Below, in pieces: positions 1 through 8,629 of a stretch of DNA of 33,128 bases. A program made the translations under genes and the position numbers. This stretch comes from an uncultured Clostridia bacterium (lineage in GTDB: Bacteria; Bacillota; Clostridia; Christensenellales; CAG-1252): NCBI GenBank assembly GCA_946625545.1, contig CAMOTC010000008.1, positions 1 to 33,128 of the forward strand, given 5' to 3'. Positions within the stretch are counted from its first letter, which is position 1. Each line of letters begins with the position of its first letter. The notes under the pieces were generated by a model that was not told the DNA's origin, made no database searches, and worked only from the letters and a program-made list of their open reading frames with translations.

Positions 1-52
<52 letters not shown>

Positions 53-138
53 GCCTAAAAAATAAAATCGAGCTGCCAAAGGGGCATTTGGATCGAAAAG
101 CACAATCGAAAAGAACTATTTACACTAAAAACGTCAAA

Positions 139-177
139 ACTCTACCGTTCGTAGAGTAACTCTACGATTGGTAGAGT
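139..177. promoter_or_regulatory. Tandem perfect inverted repeats, probable repressor operator
   Basis: Two copies of ACTCTAC-N5-GTAGAGT occupy 139-157 and 159-177. Each is a perfect 7-bp inverted repeat with a 5-bp spacer, and their centres are exactly 20 bp apart, close to two helical turns. Dimeric helix-turn-helix proteins typically bind such sites side by side. The nearest candidate ligand is the XRE protein encoded just downstream, or the membrane XRE protein after it, because the two share almost the same recognition helix. The binding partner is inferred. Confidence 0.7.
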
Positions 178-206
178 GCCAAAACACTCATTTTGTCCCC
201 TTTTTG

Positions 207-215
207 TGGTACGAT
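207..215 (+). promoter_or_regulatory. Possible extended -10 element for the small XRE gene
   Basis: TG-G-TACGAT at 207-215 fits an extended -10 element and places a start site near 222, ahead of the GGAGG at 237-241. No good -35 hexamer is present. The tandem operator would then lie roughly 45-85 bp upstream of the start site. Confidence 0.35.
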
Positions 216-246
216 GAATATACAATCGGATTTACCGGAGGAAAAT

Positions 247-450
247 ATGGATCAGTCAATACTATCGAAAAATCTGCGCGAACTGCGCGAGAAGCGCGGA
301 CTCACGCAAAAGGATCTCGCGGACAAGCTCGCCTTGTCTGACAAGACCATCAGCAAATGGGAAAAAGAACGCAGTATCCCCGACGTCTTTACTCTCTTGA
401 AACTTGCAGAGCTACTGGACTGCTCGTTGGATGACTTTTTTGAAAAGTAA
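247..450 (+). CDS. Small XRE-family transcriptional regulator (67 aa)
   Basis: This is a stand-alone Cro/C1-type helix-turn-helix protein, probably a DNA-binding dimer that controls its own region. It is 67 residues and almost entirely HTH: the scaffold LRELREKRGLTQKDLA is followed by the recognition segment LSDKTISKWE, then SIPDVFTLLKLAELLDCSLDDFF. I chose ATG 247 because GGAGG at 237-241 lies 5 nt upstream. The frame is open further up, but without a ribosome binding site. A tandem inverted repeat at 139-177 is the likely operator. The next gene starts with a second XRE domain whose recognition segment differs only by I to V, so both proteins may read the same DNA site (inference). Confidence 0.88.
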   Translation: MDQSILSKNLRELREKRGLTQKDLADKLALSDKTISKWEKERSIPDVFTLLKLAELLDCSLDDFFEK

Positions 451-498
451 TTTTTTCTTTCTTTTTTGTTTTTAGTATTTCGTCCGAATCGCAAAGTA

Positions 499-507
499 TG
501 ATATAAT
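499..507 (+). promoter_or_regulatory. Extended -10 promoter of the membrane XRE gene
   Basis: TG-A-TATAAT at 499-507 is a full extended -10 element. The -35 region is weak. It puts a start site near 514 and a leader of about 28 nt before ATG 542. The same nine bases recur before rhaB, dapA and copA. Confidence 0.6.
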
Positions 508-541
508 TTCTATATTGAACGCATACGCGTGTGTGAGGACT

Positions 542-2083
542 ATGGATAATCAAACGTTAGGAAAAAGGATATTGTCCGAAAGGCGAAAGGCAGGGCTCTC
601 TCAGCGCGAGCTCGGCGAGAAGCTCGCCGTCTCGGACAAGACGGTCAGCAAGTGGGAGAATGACGGCAGTCTCCCCGACGTTGCCTGTATCGCGACGCTT
701 GCCGAGGTCTTCGGCTGCTCCGTCACCTACTTGATGACAGGGGAGGAGGCTCCCGAGAAGCCCGCCGACAGCGCTGCGCCCGCTCTCCCGAAAAAGAGGA
801 GATGGTGGATCCCCGTCGTCATCGTCGTTGCCGTCGTTTTCGTTACTTTCGCGGTGCTCGCGGGGGTTTATCTGACCCGGATCGCCGAGAGATTTCAGGG
901 CATCTATATCAACGTCAATAACAATAACGAATACTATATCGTCAATAACACCACCTACAATCACTATTACGTCAGCGATAGCGGCGAGACGACGCTTCTG
1001 GACTCCGGTGCGTGGTTCTCTGTTGGGGACGAAGTCTCTCTCGGGAGCGGGGCGACGCTCTCTACCGCCGGCGGCTCTCCGACGCTGATGTCCACGGGCG
1101 GGAACTATGAGAGAGTATCCTCCGCAAACGGGCAAAAGGATAATATCGACGTGACGTTTGTCACAGGGGAGCAGGAGACCAAGTACACCATCAAGCGCGG
1201 CAGCACTTCGCCCGCTCCGAATCCTCCCTCGAAAGAGGGCTATACCTTTGCAGGTTGGGTCTCATCTGAGGAAGGGGTCCCCACCCTCTATCACGACAAG
1301 AATATTCATTGGAAAAATACCCGCTACATCTCCACCTATACCTGCGTGCATATCTACGACAATGATTTCCACTGCGTCGAGGCGACCTGCCTGCGTTGCG
1401 GCAACGTGCGCGAAGCGAGTATCAATCACGTTTACGCAGACAGCCATACCTGCCACGACCGCACCTGCCTAAAGTGCGGGCATGTGGATCCTGCCACGAC
1501 CGAGCACACCCTCTTATACGGCAATCGCACCGAGCCCACCTGCACCGAGGACGGCTTGGCGCAGGCGCATTGCACCGGGTGCGGGCTGGTCGTCAACACC
1601 GTGCTCCCTGCCAAGGGACACGCCGTTGTGGTGGATCGCGCCGTGCCCGCCACTTGTACCACGTCAGGCTGGACGGAAGGCTCGCATTGCGCTACCTGCG
1701 GTGCGACCATCGATGAGCGGATTTATTTAGATGCGTTGGGTCACGAGGCAGCGGAGGAGTGGATCGTAGATATCCCTCCGACCTGTGAAGAAGGGGACCC
1801 GCGCGAAAACCCCGGCGTAGGACACCGTTACTTGCCCTGCAAGGTTTGCGGCGAGGCGGTCGAGGAGGAGACCCTTCCTCGTTTGACCGAGCATACGCCC
1901 GAGACGATGCCCGCAACCGAGCCGACCTGTACCGAAGCGGGGCACAGCGCTTGGACTTGCTGTTCTGTGTGCGGCAAGGTGATCGTCGATCCCGTCGATA
2001 CGGATCCTCCGCTCGGACACGACTATGATCAGGGGATCTGTACCCGCTGCGGAAAGGAGTATCCGGCAAAAGACAGTCAATGA
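542..2083 (+). CDS. Membrane-spanning XRE regulator with extracellular InlB-type and CxxCG repeats (513 aa)
   Basis: Domains in order: an XRE HTH at residues 5-65 (SDKTVSKWE recognition segment); a charged linker ending KKRRWW; one transmembrane helix at about 90-111; an Asn/Tyr-rich stretch; an InlB_B/Listeria-Bacteroides-type repeat at about 203-268 (KEGYTFAGWV); and a Cys-rich region from about 269 to the end with seven CxxCG motifs, several after P/A-TC-x3-G segments. The positive charges before the helix predict HTH inside and the rest outside. This is the layout of a one-component membrane transcription factor that could sense the envelope or bind metal through the CxxCG pairs (inference). 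Start ATG 542 has a weak TGAGGA upstream; a TTG at 515 is in frame but has no site. A strong bidirectional terminator follows. The DNA target and signal are unknown. Confidence 0.85.
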   Translation: MDNQTLGKRILSERRKAGLSQRELGEKLAVSDKTVSKWENDGSLPDVACIATLAEVFGCSVTYLMTGEEAPEKPADSAAPALPKKRRWWIPVVIVVAVVFVTFAVLAGVYLTRIAERFQGIYINVNNNNEYYIVNNTTYNHYYVSDSGETTLLDSGAWFSVGDEVSLGSGATLSTAGGSPTLMSTGGNYERVSSANGQKDNIDVTFVTGEQETKYTIKRGSTSPAPNPPSKEGYTFAGWVSSEEGVPTLYHDKNIHWKNTRYISTYTCVHIYDNDFHCVEATCLRCGNVREASINHVYADSHTCHDRTCLKCGHVDPATTEHTLLYGNRTEPTCTEDGLAQAHCTGCGLVVNTVLPAKGHAVVVDRAVPATCTTSGWTEGSHCATCGATIDERIYLDALGHEAAEEWIVDIPPTCEEGDPRENPGVGHRYLPCKVCGEAVEEETLPRLTEHTPETMPATEPTCTEAGHSAWTCCSVCGKVIVDPVDTDPPLGHDYDQGICTRCGKEYPAKDSQ

Positions 2084-2090
2084 AATAAAA

Positions 2091-2127
2091 AAAAGAGATC
2101 GCCGAGTGTTCGGCGATCTCTTTTTTT
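2091..2127. terminator. Bidirectional rho-independent terminator
   Basis: A perfect 15-bp stem (2091-2105 with 2110-2124) closes a GTGT loop, with an A-tract on the left and a T-tract on the right. It lies between two convergent genes, the membrane XRE gene (plus) and the lipoprotein gene (minus), and can stop both. Confidence 0.93.
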
Positions 2128-2142
2128 ATCCTTTAGCGACTA

Positions 2143-2613
2143 TTACGCGAGGCGCAGATAGGTCACGCAAGTATCAAAGCCGAAGAGTCCGTCGGTATCC
2201 ACGATGAGCATATCCTGCGAGAACTTTGCGGTCGCAGTGTAGTCTAGATCCTCGATGGTCACCTCGATTTTGTTATTGACTTCGTCCGACTCGTAAGTGA
2301 AGGTGTAGTCCTCCTTGGTATCCTTGTAATTGTAGTGAAGGATGCCGCTCTTGCCGTCCTTGTTGAAGTCCACGATCAGGCAATCCTCGCTGAAGGTGAA
2401 GTCCTTGTCCAGAATGGAGCCCACTGTGAAGGTGGATAACCAGTCGTTTCCGTAGAAATACGTGTGCTTGGTGACCGAGAAGAACTTGTAACTCTTTCCA
2501 TCGAGTTCAGTCGACTTGACTTCCTCGATCTTGTTGCCGCAAGCAAAGCAGGCGATAGCCGCGATGCAGACGATCATAGCGATCGCAACGATCATAATAA
2601 TTTTCTTTTTCAT
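2143..2613 (-). CDS. Small putative lipoprotein of unknown function (156 aa)
   Basis: The N-terminus is a short basic MKKK, a hydrophobic core of about 20 residues, then AIACFACGNK. This is a lipoprotein-type signal, with Cys25 (followed by GNK) as the likely lipidation site; Cys22 is an alternative. The mature part, about 130 residues, alternates short polar and aromatic strands (YKFFSVTKHTYFYGND, EDYTFTYESDEVN, YTATAKFSQDMLIVDTDG), suggesting a small beta-rich domain outside the membrane. I do not recognise a family. The start is supported by a GGAGGA about 7 nt upstream. It is a single-gene unit, convergent with the membrane XRE gene and sharing its terminator. Confidence 0.8.
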   Translation of the reverse strand: MKKKIIMIVAIAMIVCIAAIACFACGNKIEEVKSTELDGKSYKFFSVTKHTYFYGNDWLSTFTVGSILDKDFTFSEDCLIVDFNKDGKSGILHYNYKDTKEDYTFTYESDEVNNKIEVTIEDLDYTATAKFSQDMLIVDTDGLFGFDTCVTYLRLA

Positions 2614-2652
2614 CTTTTTTCCTCCTTTTTGATGAAATGAAATAATGAAAGC

Positions 2653-2658
2653 AGTATA
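2653..2658 (-). promoter_or_regulatory. Possible -10 element of the lipoprotein gene
   Basis: Read on the minus strand, TATACT at 2658-2653 lies 39 nt before the lipoprotein ATG. No clear -35 element accompanies it, so the call is tentative. Confidence 0.35.
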
Positions 2659-2700
2659 GCATCAATAGGGCGAAAAAGGGCGAATATCTCCGTATTGTAG

Positions 2701-2727
2701 AAAAAAAGGAGCATTGATGCTCCTTTT
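2701..2727 (-). terminator. Terminator of the rhamnose operon
   Basis: On the minus strand a GGAGCA/TGCTCC stem, extended by A-T pairs, is followed by seven T residues (A-tract 2701-2707 on the plus strand). It starts 26 bases past the stop codon of the last gene of the operon, the GH125 enzyme. Confidence 0.85.
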
Positions 2728-2753
2728 CGCTGTGTGATAGTTATCTATGATCG

Positions 2754-4067
2754 CTATTTCTCGGGAAAGAGGATATCCGCTTTTCTGAGGACGAGGTCGG
2801 CAAAGAGGGAGTTCGCCCAGGCGAACCAGGGGCGTGTATAGACCTTGTCGTCGTCCTTATACACCCCTTCGTGGATATAGTAGGTGCCCCCCGTCGAGGA
2901 TGCGACCATCTTGACGCAGCGCTTGATCTCCTCCTGATCCGTCGAGGTCATCGCCTGGATGATGAGGGAGAGGGGCCACACGTACCCCTCGGGGGTGTGC
3001 GGACTACCGATCCCCGTGATCGCGGAGCCTTCGTAGTAGTAAGGATTGCGGGCGGAGAGCATATAGGCGCGGGTGTTTTCGTAGAGCTTCTTATCCGCAA
3101 AGGGATAGTTGTAGTAGGGGATAGAGAGCAGGTTCGGGATATTCGCGTCGTCCATGACGTTGTAGTTCCCCAAGCCGTCGGTCTCGAGAGCGTAGATCTC
3201 GGTGCCATCCTCGGTGACGGTGGAGCCGATCTCCTCGATCGTGCGGCGAATGTCCTCGGTGAGGCTCTCGCACTTTTTCGCTCTCTCCTCCTCTCCCTTC
3301 TTGATCAAGAGGGGGCGGAGGGCGGTCAGCACCGTGCAAATAAACATATTGCCGGGGATGTAGTAGTTATAGGTGCAGGAGTCATCGCTCGGACGATAGC
3401 CCGACCATACGAGACCGTTTTCCGCAACGGGCGCGCCGTTTCCGCACCAATCGAGTCTGTCGCGTCCCGGTCTTTCGTGGTAGTAGCTCGAATAGTCGGC
3501 GTGCCTCTGCTCGGTGCGGAAGGTCGTGATGACCTTGTCAAAGGCGCGATAGAATAAGTCGTCGATGACGCTGTCGTCCCCCGTCGCCTCGACGTATCTC
3601 GCGAGGAGCCACAAGGGATAGCATAGGGAGTCGAGCTCAAACTTTCTCTCCCAAACCCAAGGGGAATTTTGGGGGATATCGCCCTTATGTCCCATGCCGT
3701 TCGCCTCGCGGTTAAAAGCGTTCGCATAGGGGTCTAAGAGGAGATAGGTGAACTGCTTTTTGATGACGGCGCGGATCAATTCGCGCACCGAGGAACAGCT
3801 CTTTGCGAAGTGCAGATACTGCATGACCTGCGCCGCCGAGTCTCTGAGCCACATCGCGGGGATATCTCCCGTGATCACGAACGCCGTGCCGTCTTCTTCA
3901 AAGAAGAGAGTGGTCAGAATGGTATTGAAAAAGGCGTTGTGAAAGAGTTTCTTGAGGTCGGGATCGTCGATCCTTTTCTCGAAAATCTCCACTTCGCGAA
4001 AGAGATCGGCGAAACGCTCTTCGTTCATTCTGTTGTCGATGGAACTGATGGGTTGTTCTTTTTTCAT
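2754..4067 (-). CDS. GH125 exo-alpha-1,6-mannosidase, cytoplasmic (437 aa)
   Basis: The protein matches glycoside hydrolase family 125 (formerly DUF1237), metal-independent inverting enzymes that remove terminal alpha-1,6-mannose. Recognised segments are GDIPAMWLRDSAAQ near residue 70, NREANGMGHKGD, the RPSDD segment in mid-protein where the family's acid Asp lies, and HEGVYKDDDKVYTRPWFAWANSLF near the C-terminus where the base Glu lies. Assignment of those two residues is from memory of the family. There is no signal peptide, so it should act on imported oligosaccharides. It is the last gene of the rhamnose operon, 14 nt after the GH106-like gene, with a GGAG site. The length is normal for the family. 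Confidence 0.87.
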   Translation of the reverse strand: MKKEQPISSIDNRMNEERFADLFREVEIFEKRIDDPDLKKLFHNAFFNTILTTLFFEEDGTAFVITGDIPAMWLRDSAAQVMQYLHFAKSCSSVRELIRAVIKKQFTYLLLDPYANAFNREANGMGHKGDIPQNSPWVWERKFELDSLCYPLWLLARYVEATGDDSVIDDLFYRAFDKVITTFRTEQRHADYSSYYHERPGRDRLDWCGNGAPVAENGLVWSGYRPSDDSCTYNYYIPGNMFICTVLTALRPLLIKKGEEERAKKCESLTEDIRRTIEEIGSTVTEDGTEIYALETDGLGNYNVMDDANIPNLLSIPYYNYPFADKKLYENTRAYMLSARNPYYYEGSAITGIGSPHTPEGYVWPLSLIIQAMTSTDQEEIKRCVKMVASSTGGTYYIHEGVYKDDDKVYTRPWFAWANSLFADLVLRKADILFPEK

Positions 4068-4081
4068 TGTTGTTGCTCCGC

Positions 4082-6571
4082 TTATAGATTGTAGTATAGT
4101 TTGACCTTGCCGAAGAGTCCGCTCTCTCGAGAGTCAGCGTGAAAGAGCCTCTCCTCGTTCAGGTAGTTACCGAGCTGCCAAGGGTAATACTTCTCGAAAG
4201 CTGTCGTGCTCTCGAAGGCATTTGTCACCCCGCTCGTGACCTTCACGACGAGGGCATTCTCCTCTTTTATGATGTTATCGGGGATCTCGTAGCGGTAGGG
4301 CGCCATCACCTGCGTCCCGAGTGAGACGCCGTTCCAGATGACCTCCGCGCTGTTCCTGACCCTGCCGAGATCGAGGAGCACCTCTCGCGCCGAATGGGGG
4401 AGGGTGAGGGTCGTAGAGTATTCCGCCTTTCCCGAGAAGGATTCGCCGAGGATCTCCTTCCAATCCCCGAGGGGTGCGGTGACGCTCTTTTCGTCGAGCG
4501 CTTGCAGGTGATATTTCTCGTCTATAATGACTCTCTCGAGAGGACGTATTCTCCAGCTCGTGATCTCGAGCGCCTTCTCTCTCGTGGCAGATTTGGCGGG
4601 GAGATCGCATTTCGTGAGAAGGACGCAGATCACTTCTCCCGATGAGATACTCACTTTCTCGTCGATGCTCCCGCGGCGTACCTTGCCGTCCGTCGGGGTG
4701 ATCAGACAGTACTCCTTCCGTAAGGGGAGCGAGAAGACCTTATCTTCTCCGCTCTCATTCATCAGGAGATACATCGCACCCTCCTCGGTCTCGGAGAGGG
4801 CGAGTAATATCCCCTTTTCCTCGATGGGGAGAGGAGAGAGCGGGGGCGTCTCGGTGTAGAGAAGCGCGCCCTTTATCCTTTTGATCAAGGCGGGGGAGCG
4901 GGTCAGGACCTTTCCTCCCATCGCCGCGAAACGCTCCAGCGCTTCGATGGTACTTGCTGACAGATATTCGCACTCGGGCAGGACGACGGTGTCGTACGCC
5001 GCGACGCCCGCTTTCAGCTCGCCGCCTTCCGCTTTTGCAAAGGAAAAGAAGGCGTCGTCCACGATGTCGAAGGGGACCTTTCTCTCCTGTAGATCTCTCC
5101 CGAGCATTTCATAGCTCGCGAGGGCGGGGGAGTTTTCTCCCTCTGCGATCCCGTCCTCCGCGGGGAGATACAGGGCGACTTTCGCGACGCGCTTGCCCAG
5201 CGATGCGAGATAGGAGAGCCTCTCGAGATAGCCGTTAAAGAGGGCGAGGTCGGGATAGGTCTTTTCGGTGAAATGCGGGAGCTCGCCCGCGAGGGCGTAT
5301 CCCTCTCTCGCATAGGGGATCAGCATCATATTGGAGAGGTTGACTCCGCATATCGCGAGATAATCGGCGACGTAGCGCATCTCATCGTAGGAGAGCCCCG
5401 CGCCGTAAACGGCGTAGTTCTCGGAGAGGGCGTGTCTGCCCCCTGTCTGCGCCGCCGCGGAGGAGGCGAGGATGGGGTAGAATGCGTTTCTCCCATACAG
5501 CCCCTTTTTCCCTTTCGGGGGAAAGATCTGCCTGCGGATCGCGTCCACTCCCGGCACGTCAAAGACGCGAAGGGCGGGGAGTAACCCGAAACAGCCGCTC
5601 GTAACGGAGGCATTCGCCTCGTCGTCTTTATCGAGGTGCCCCGTATAGGTCATACCGTGCGCCTTTGCCCAAGCCTTTTCGCGCAAAAGGAAGCGCTCGA
5701 TATAGAGATCGGACAGCATTTTGTAAAAGTCGATCTTGATATTCGCATCCTCTTTCGAGCACTTTTCTCTCCCCATCAGGAAAGGGAGACAGTCCTCGAT
5801 ATCTCTCTGAAAGCGCTCTCGGAAGGTCGCCTTGATCTCCTCCGTATAGGGGAAGGGGCGGGGCGCCGTAGGTTCGTCTGTAAAGAGCGCCGAGATCTCC
5901 TCGAGCTCGCCGCCGAGCGAATGGGCATACTTTTCGTGCGTAAGCGTGATAAAGAGGGGTGCGGTCCCTTCCTTGGTGACGTCGGGTAGATCGGCAGAGC
6001 GCACGGCGGGAAAAGAGGTGCGGGTGCGGAGATACTCGGTCAAGCTGCCGTTCTCTCTGAAGGTCTCTCCCGAGTGTATCCTCTTTTTATTGAGAAACGC
6101 CGCTTCCGCCTTATCCGCGGGGAGATAGACTTCGCCTCGTTCCACTTCGCGTGATCTGACCGTGAGAGTCTCCTGTACGAGGGAGGGATCCTCGAGCATG
6201 ACCTGTCCGCAGGCGCCGCCGCTCGGCCAGCCTCCTTCATCGTACAGCCATACCTCTATGCCGAGTTCTCGCGCCTTGCGCGCCGCATAGCGGTAGGCTT
6301 CGAGGTAGTCTTCGGAGAGATATTCGGGCTCGAGGGGAGTGGGAAAGGAGGTCGGACGAAAGGACTTCGGCATCGGGAGGATATAGATCCTTTTGATCCC
6401 GAGGCGCACCATCTCGGCGAGCTCTGCGTCCGTCCTCTCCGCCGTGACCTTTCCATTCCACATCCAGGTATAGACCGGAGCGTATTCCCGTGCGGGAGAA
6501 GAGTACGCTTCGACAGTGAAGCGCGCCTCCGATCTAAAGCCTTTCGGTGACTTTCTCCCTTCGCTTTCCAT
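4082..6571 (-). CDS. GH106-like glycoside hydrolase, probable alpha-L-rhamnosidase (829 aa)
   Basis: The N-terminal region has the pattern I associate with GH106 alpha-L-rhamnosidases: YTWMWNGKVT, then a TIM-barrel start (MVRLGIKRIYILPMP), then GIEVWLYDEGGWPSGGACG. The last 130 residues resemble a galactose-binding-like beta sandwich (LLDLGRVRNSAEVIWNG and GTQVMAPYRYEIP). At 829 residues it is shorter than the roughly 1,100-residue secreted enzymes I know from this family, and it lacks a signal peptide, so it is probably intracellular. It starts 1 nt after the rhaD stop with no clear ribosome binding site, suggesting translational coupling. Together with the rhamnose catabolic genes upstream, this supports rhamnose release. 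The family assignment is good, the exact substrate uncertain. Confidence 0.75.
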   Translation of the reverse strand: MESEGRKSPKGFRSEARFTVEAYSSPAREYAPVYTWMWNGKVTAERTDAELAEMVRLGIKRIYILPMPKSFRPTSFPTPLEPEYLSEDYLEAYRYAARKARELGIEVWLYDEGGWPSGGACGQVMLEDPSLVQETLTVRSREVERGEVYLPADKAEAAFLNKKRIHSGETFRENGSLTEYLRTRTSFPAVRSADLPDVTKEGTAPLFITLTHEKYAHSLGGELEEISALFTDEPTAPRPFPYTEEIKATFRERFQRDIEDCLPFLMGREKCSKEDANIKIDFYKMLSDLYIERFLLREKAWAKAHGMTYTGHLDKDDEANASVTSGCFGLLPALRVFDVPGVDAIRRQIFPPKGKKGLYGRNAFYPILASSAAAQTGGRHALSENYAVYGAGLSYDEMRYVADYLAICGVNLSNMMLIPYAREGYALAGELPHFTEKTYPDLALFNGYLERLSYLASLGKRVAKVALYLPAEDGIAEGENSPALASYEMLGRDLQERKVPFDIVDDAFFSFAKAEGGELKAGVAAYDTVVLPECEYLSASTIEALERFAAMGGKVLTRSPALIKRIKGALLYTETPPLSPLPIEEKGILLALSETEEGAMYLLMNESGEDKVFSLPLRKEYCLITPTDGKVRRGSIDEKVSISSGEVICVLLTKCDLPAKSATREKALEITSWRIRPLERVIIDEKYHLQALDEKSVTAPLGDWKEILGESFSGKAEYSTTLTLPHSAREVLLDLGRVRNSAEVIWNGVSLGTQVMAPYRYEIPDNIIKEENALVVKVTSGVTNAFESTTAFEKYYPWQLGNYLNEERLFHADSRESGLFGKVKLYYNL

Positions 6572-6572
6572 A

Positions 6573-7385
6573 TCAGTCGATGAAATCTTTTCGATAATTG
6601 ACCTTGAAGGCTTCCGCGATGGTGACGAGATTTTCGTCGGTGATGGTATTTACGCGGGGGAGGTGTGCAGTCAGCATATAGATCTCGGCTGCCTTCTCCA
6701 CCGTCTCGATGAGACCAAAGGTCTCGTCCATATCCTTGCCTGCGCCGTACACGCCGTGCAGTCCCCAGACCACGACGCGATACTCTTTCATCTTATTCGC
6801 CGTCGCTTCACCGATCGCGTTGTTGCCGCACAGCATCCAGGGGAGGACGCCGACGCCGTCGGGGAAGACCACGATGCACTCTGTGCACATCTGCCACAGC
6901 GAGCGGGTAAAGGAGCGGTCATCGAGCTCGTGCACGAAGTTCATCGCGAGGAGATTCGTGGGATGACAGTGCATGACGACGCGATTATCGGGATCGACTT
7001 TGAGCCTCGCGATGTGGCTCATCATATGCGCGGGGAATTCGGAGGTAAATCTGCCGCCGTCCTTATAGCCCCATAGGAGCTCGGCGGTCTTGCCGTCCGC
7101 TTTGATCCTGACGATGCCGAGATTGGTCTCGGGGTCGCTCTCCACGTTCTTGAAGTATTTGCCCGTTCCCGTCACGATAAAGATCTTGCCGGCGAGCTCC
7201 TTCGCCTCAAAGCCGATGGGGATCTCACGAATGACCTTTTCGAGATCGAGATACTTCCCGACTTCCTTCTCGTCGAGGAGATAGCTGATATTTCCGCCGT
7301 TTCTCTCGTCCCAGCCGAGACGATACATATTGGCGGTCGTTTGACACATTTCTTTGAGAAATTTCGCTTGCAAAATGTTTTCCAT
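6573..7385 (-). CDS. rhaD: Rhamnulose-1-phosphate aldolase
   Basis: This class II aldolase splits L-rhamnulose 1-phosphate into dihydroxyacetone phosphate and L-lactaldehyde, the last step of the phosphorylative rhamnose pathway. The 270-residue length is close to that of the E. coli enzyme. Visible features are NGGNISYLLDE in the N-terminal part, the zinc-binding VVMHCHPTN pair of histidines in mid-protein, and GLHGVYGAG with the third histidine. Its ATG overlaps the rhaA stop by one base (TAATG), a translational-coupling arrangement. Downstream, the GH106-like gene begins one base after its stop. Confidence 0.95.
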   Translation of the reverse strand: MENILQAKFLKEMCQTTANMYRLGWDERNGGNISYLLDEKEVGKYLDLEKVIREIPIGFEAKELAGKIFIVTGTGKYFKNVESDPETNLGIVRIKADGKTAELLWGYKDGGRFTSEFPAHMMSHIARLKVDPDNRVVMHCHPTNLLAMNFVHELDDRSFTRSLWQMCTECIVVFPDGVGVLPWMLCGNNAIGEATANKMKEYRVVVWGLHGVYGAGKDMDETFGLIETVEKAAEIYMLTAHLPRVNTITDENLVTIAEAFKVNYRKDFID

Positions 7386-8629
7386 TACTTTCTCTCCTTG
7401 AGCACCTTCGCCTCGTAGCGGGTGATCTCGTCGTAGTAGTCGTCCGTTATCTTTTCACGCTTCAAATACTCCGCCCAGACGTCGGAGAAGGGGAGCATTT
7501 TCGCCTTTTCCTGCTCGACCATCAAGCGGGTGAAATTCCCCGCGTCTTGGAGCTCTTTCATGCGGTCGTTGGGGAGGAGGAGGGCGTAGAGCAGGGCTTT
7601 CTGCATCGAGCGCTGACCCGTGACCCAGGCAGAGATGCGGTTGATGCTGGCGTCGAAGTAGTCCAGCCCGATCAGCACCTTATCCGTCGCGTCGTTTCTG
7701 ACGATCTCTTTCGCGATCTCCTTGAGTTCGTCCTCAAAGAGGACGACGTGATCGCTGTCCCAGCGGACGGGGCGGGTCACGTGCAGGGCGACCTTGTCGT
7801 AGAAGGCGAGGAGAGAGGGGATCTTATCCGAGACCACCTCGGTCGGGTGATAGTGTCCGTTGTCGAGCAAACAGCAGATCCCGCGCGTTGCGGCGTAGTT
7901 TTGATAAAACTCGTTGTTGCCCACGGTGTAGCTCTCCACGCCGATACCGAAGACCTTGCTCTCCACGGCGGGGATCACGTAGTTCTTGTCGTAGCTCGCG
8001 AGCATCTCGTCGAGAGACTTCTTGAGACGCAGGCGGGGGCCGAGACGGTCGGAGGGGACGTCCTTAAAGCCGTCGGGGATCCAGATATTGACGAGGCAGG
8101 GCTTGCCGAACGCCTTGCCCATCTCCGCGGCGATCTCGAGAGAGCGCTTGCCGTGCTCTACCCAGAAGCGGCGGGTTTTCTCGTCGGGAGAGGAGAGGGT
8201 CAGTCCGTCCTTGACCATCGGATGGCCAAAGAAGGTGGGGTTAAAGTCCACACCGTCCAGCCCGAGCTCCTTGGCGAAAGACACCCACTTCTCAAAATGC
8301 TTGTAGGTGTACTTGTCGCGATCCACCTTGCCTTTATCCTCTCCGAGGAAGGCATAGCAGGCGTGCACGTTGAGGCGCTTTTTTCCGGGCATCAGGGAGA
8401 AAGCCTCCTTGATATCCGCGAGGAGCTCCTCGGGAGTGCGCGCTCTGCCGAGATAGTTTCCGGTCGTCTGGATGCCGCCCGACAGAGACGCCGCACCGTC
8501 AAAACCGATCACGTCGTCTCCCTGCCAGCAGTGCACCGAGATCGCGATCTCTTTGAGGGTGGTGAGAGCCGCTTCGGCGTCCACGCCTGCCGCGGCATAT
8601 ATTTCCTTTGCGCTTTGGTATCTATCCAT
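7385..8629 (-). CDS. rhaA: L-rhamnose isomerase
   Basis: This enzyme interconverts L-rhamnose and L-rhamnulose, the first pathway step, as a metal-dependent TIM-barrel protein. The 414 residues match the family length. Recognisable segments are WQGDDVIGFD near residue 35, HACYAFLGED, DGVDFNPTFFGHP, LVNIWIPDG, VGNNEFYQNYA and DNGHYHPTEVVSD, which together carry the sugar- and metal-binding residues. A GGAGG stands before ATG 8629, which overlaps the end of rhaB by 8 bp. The E. coli order rhaB-rhaA-rhaD is kept here. Confidence 0.95.
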   Translation of the reverse strand: MDRYQSAKEIYAAAGVDAEAALTTLKEIAISVHCWQGDDVIGFDGAASLSGGIQTTGNYLGRARTPEELLADIKEAFSLMPGKKRLNVHACYAFLGEDKGKVDRDKYTYKHFEKWVSFAKELGLDGVDFNPTFFGHPMVKDGLTLSSPDEKTRRFWVEHGKRSLEIAAEMGKAFGKPCLVNIWIPDGFKDVPSDRLGPRLRLKKSLDEMLASYDKNYVIPAVESKVFGIGVESYTVGNNEFYQNYAATRGICCLLDNGHYHPTEVVSDKIPSLLAFYDKVALHVTRPVRWDSDHVVLFEDELKEIAKEIVRNDATDKVLIGLDYFDASINRISAWVTGQRSMQKALLYALLLPNDRMKELQDAGNFTRLMVEQEKAKMLPFSDVWAEYLKREKITDDYYDEITRYEAKVLKERK

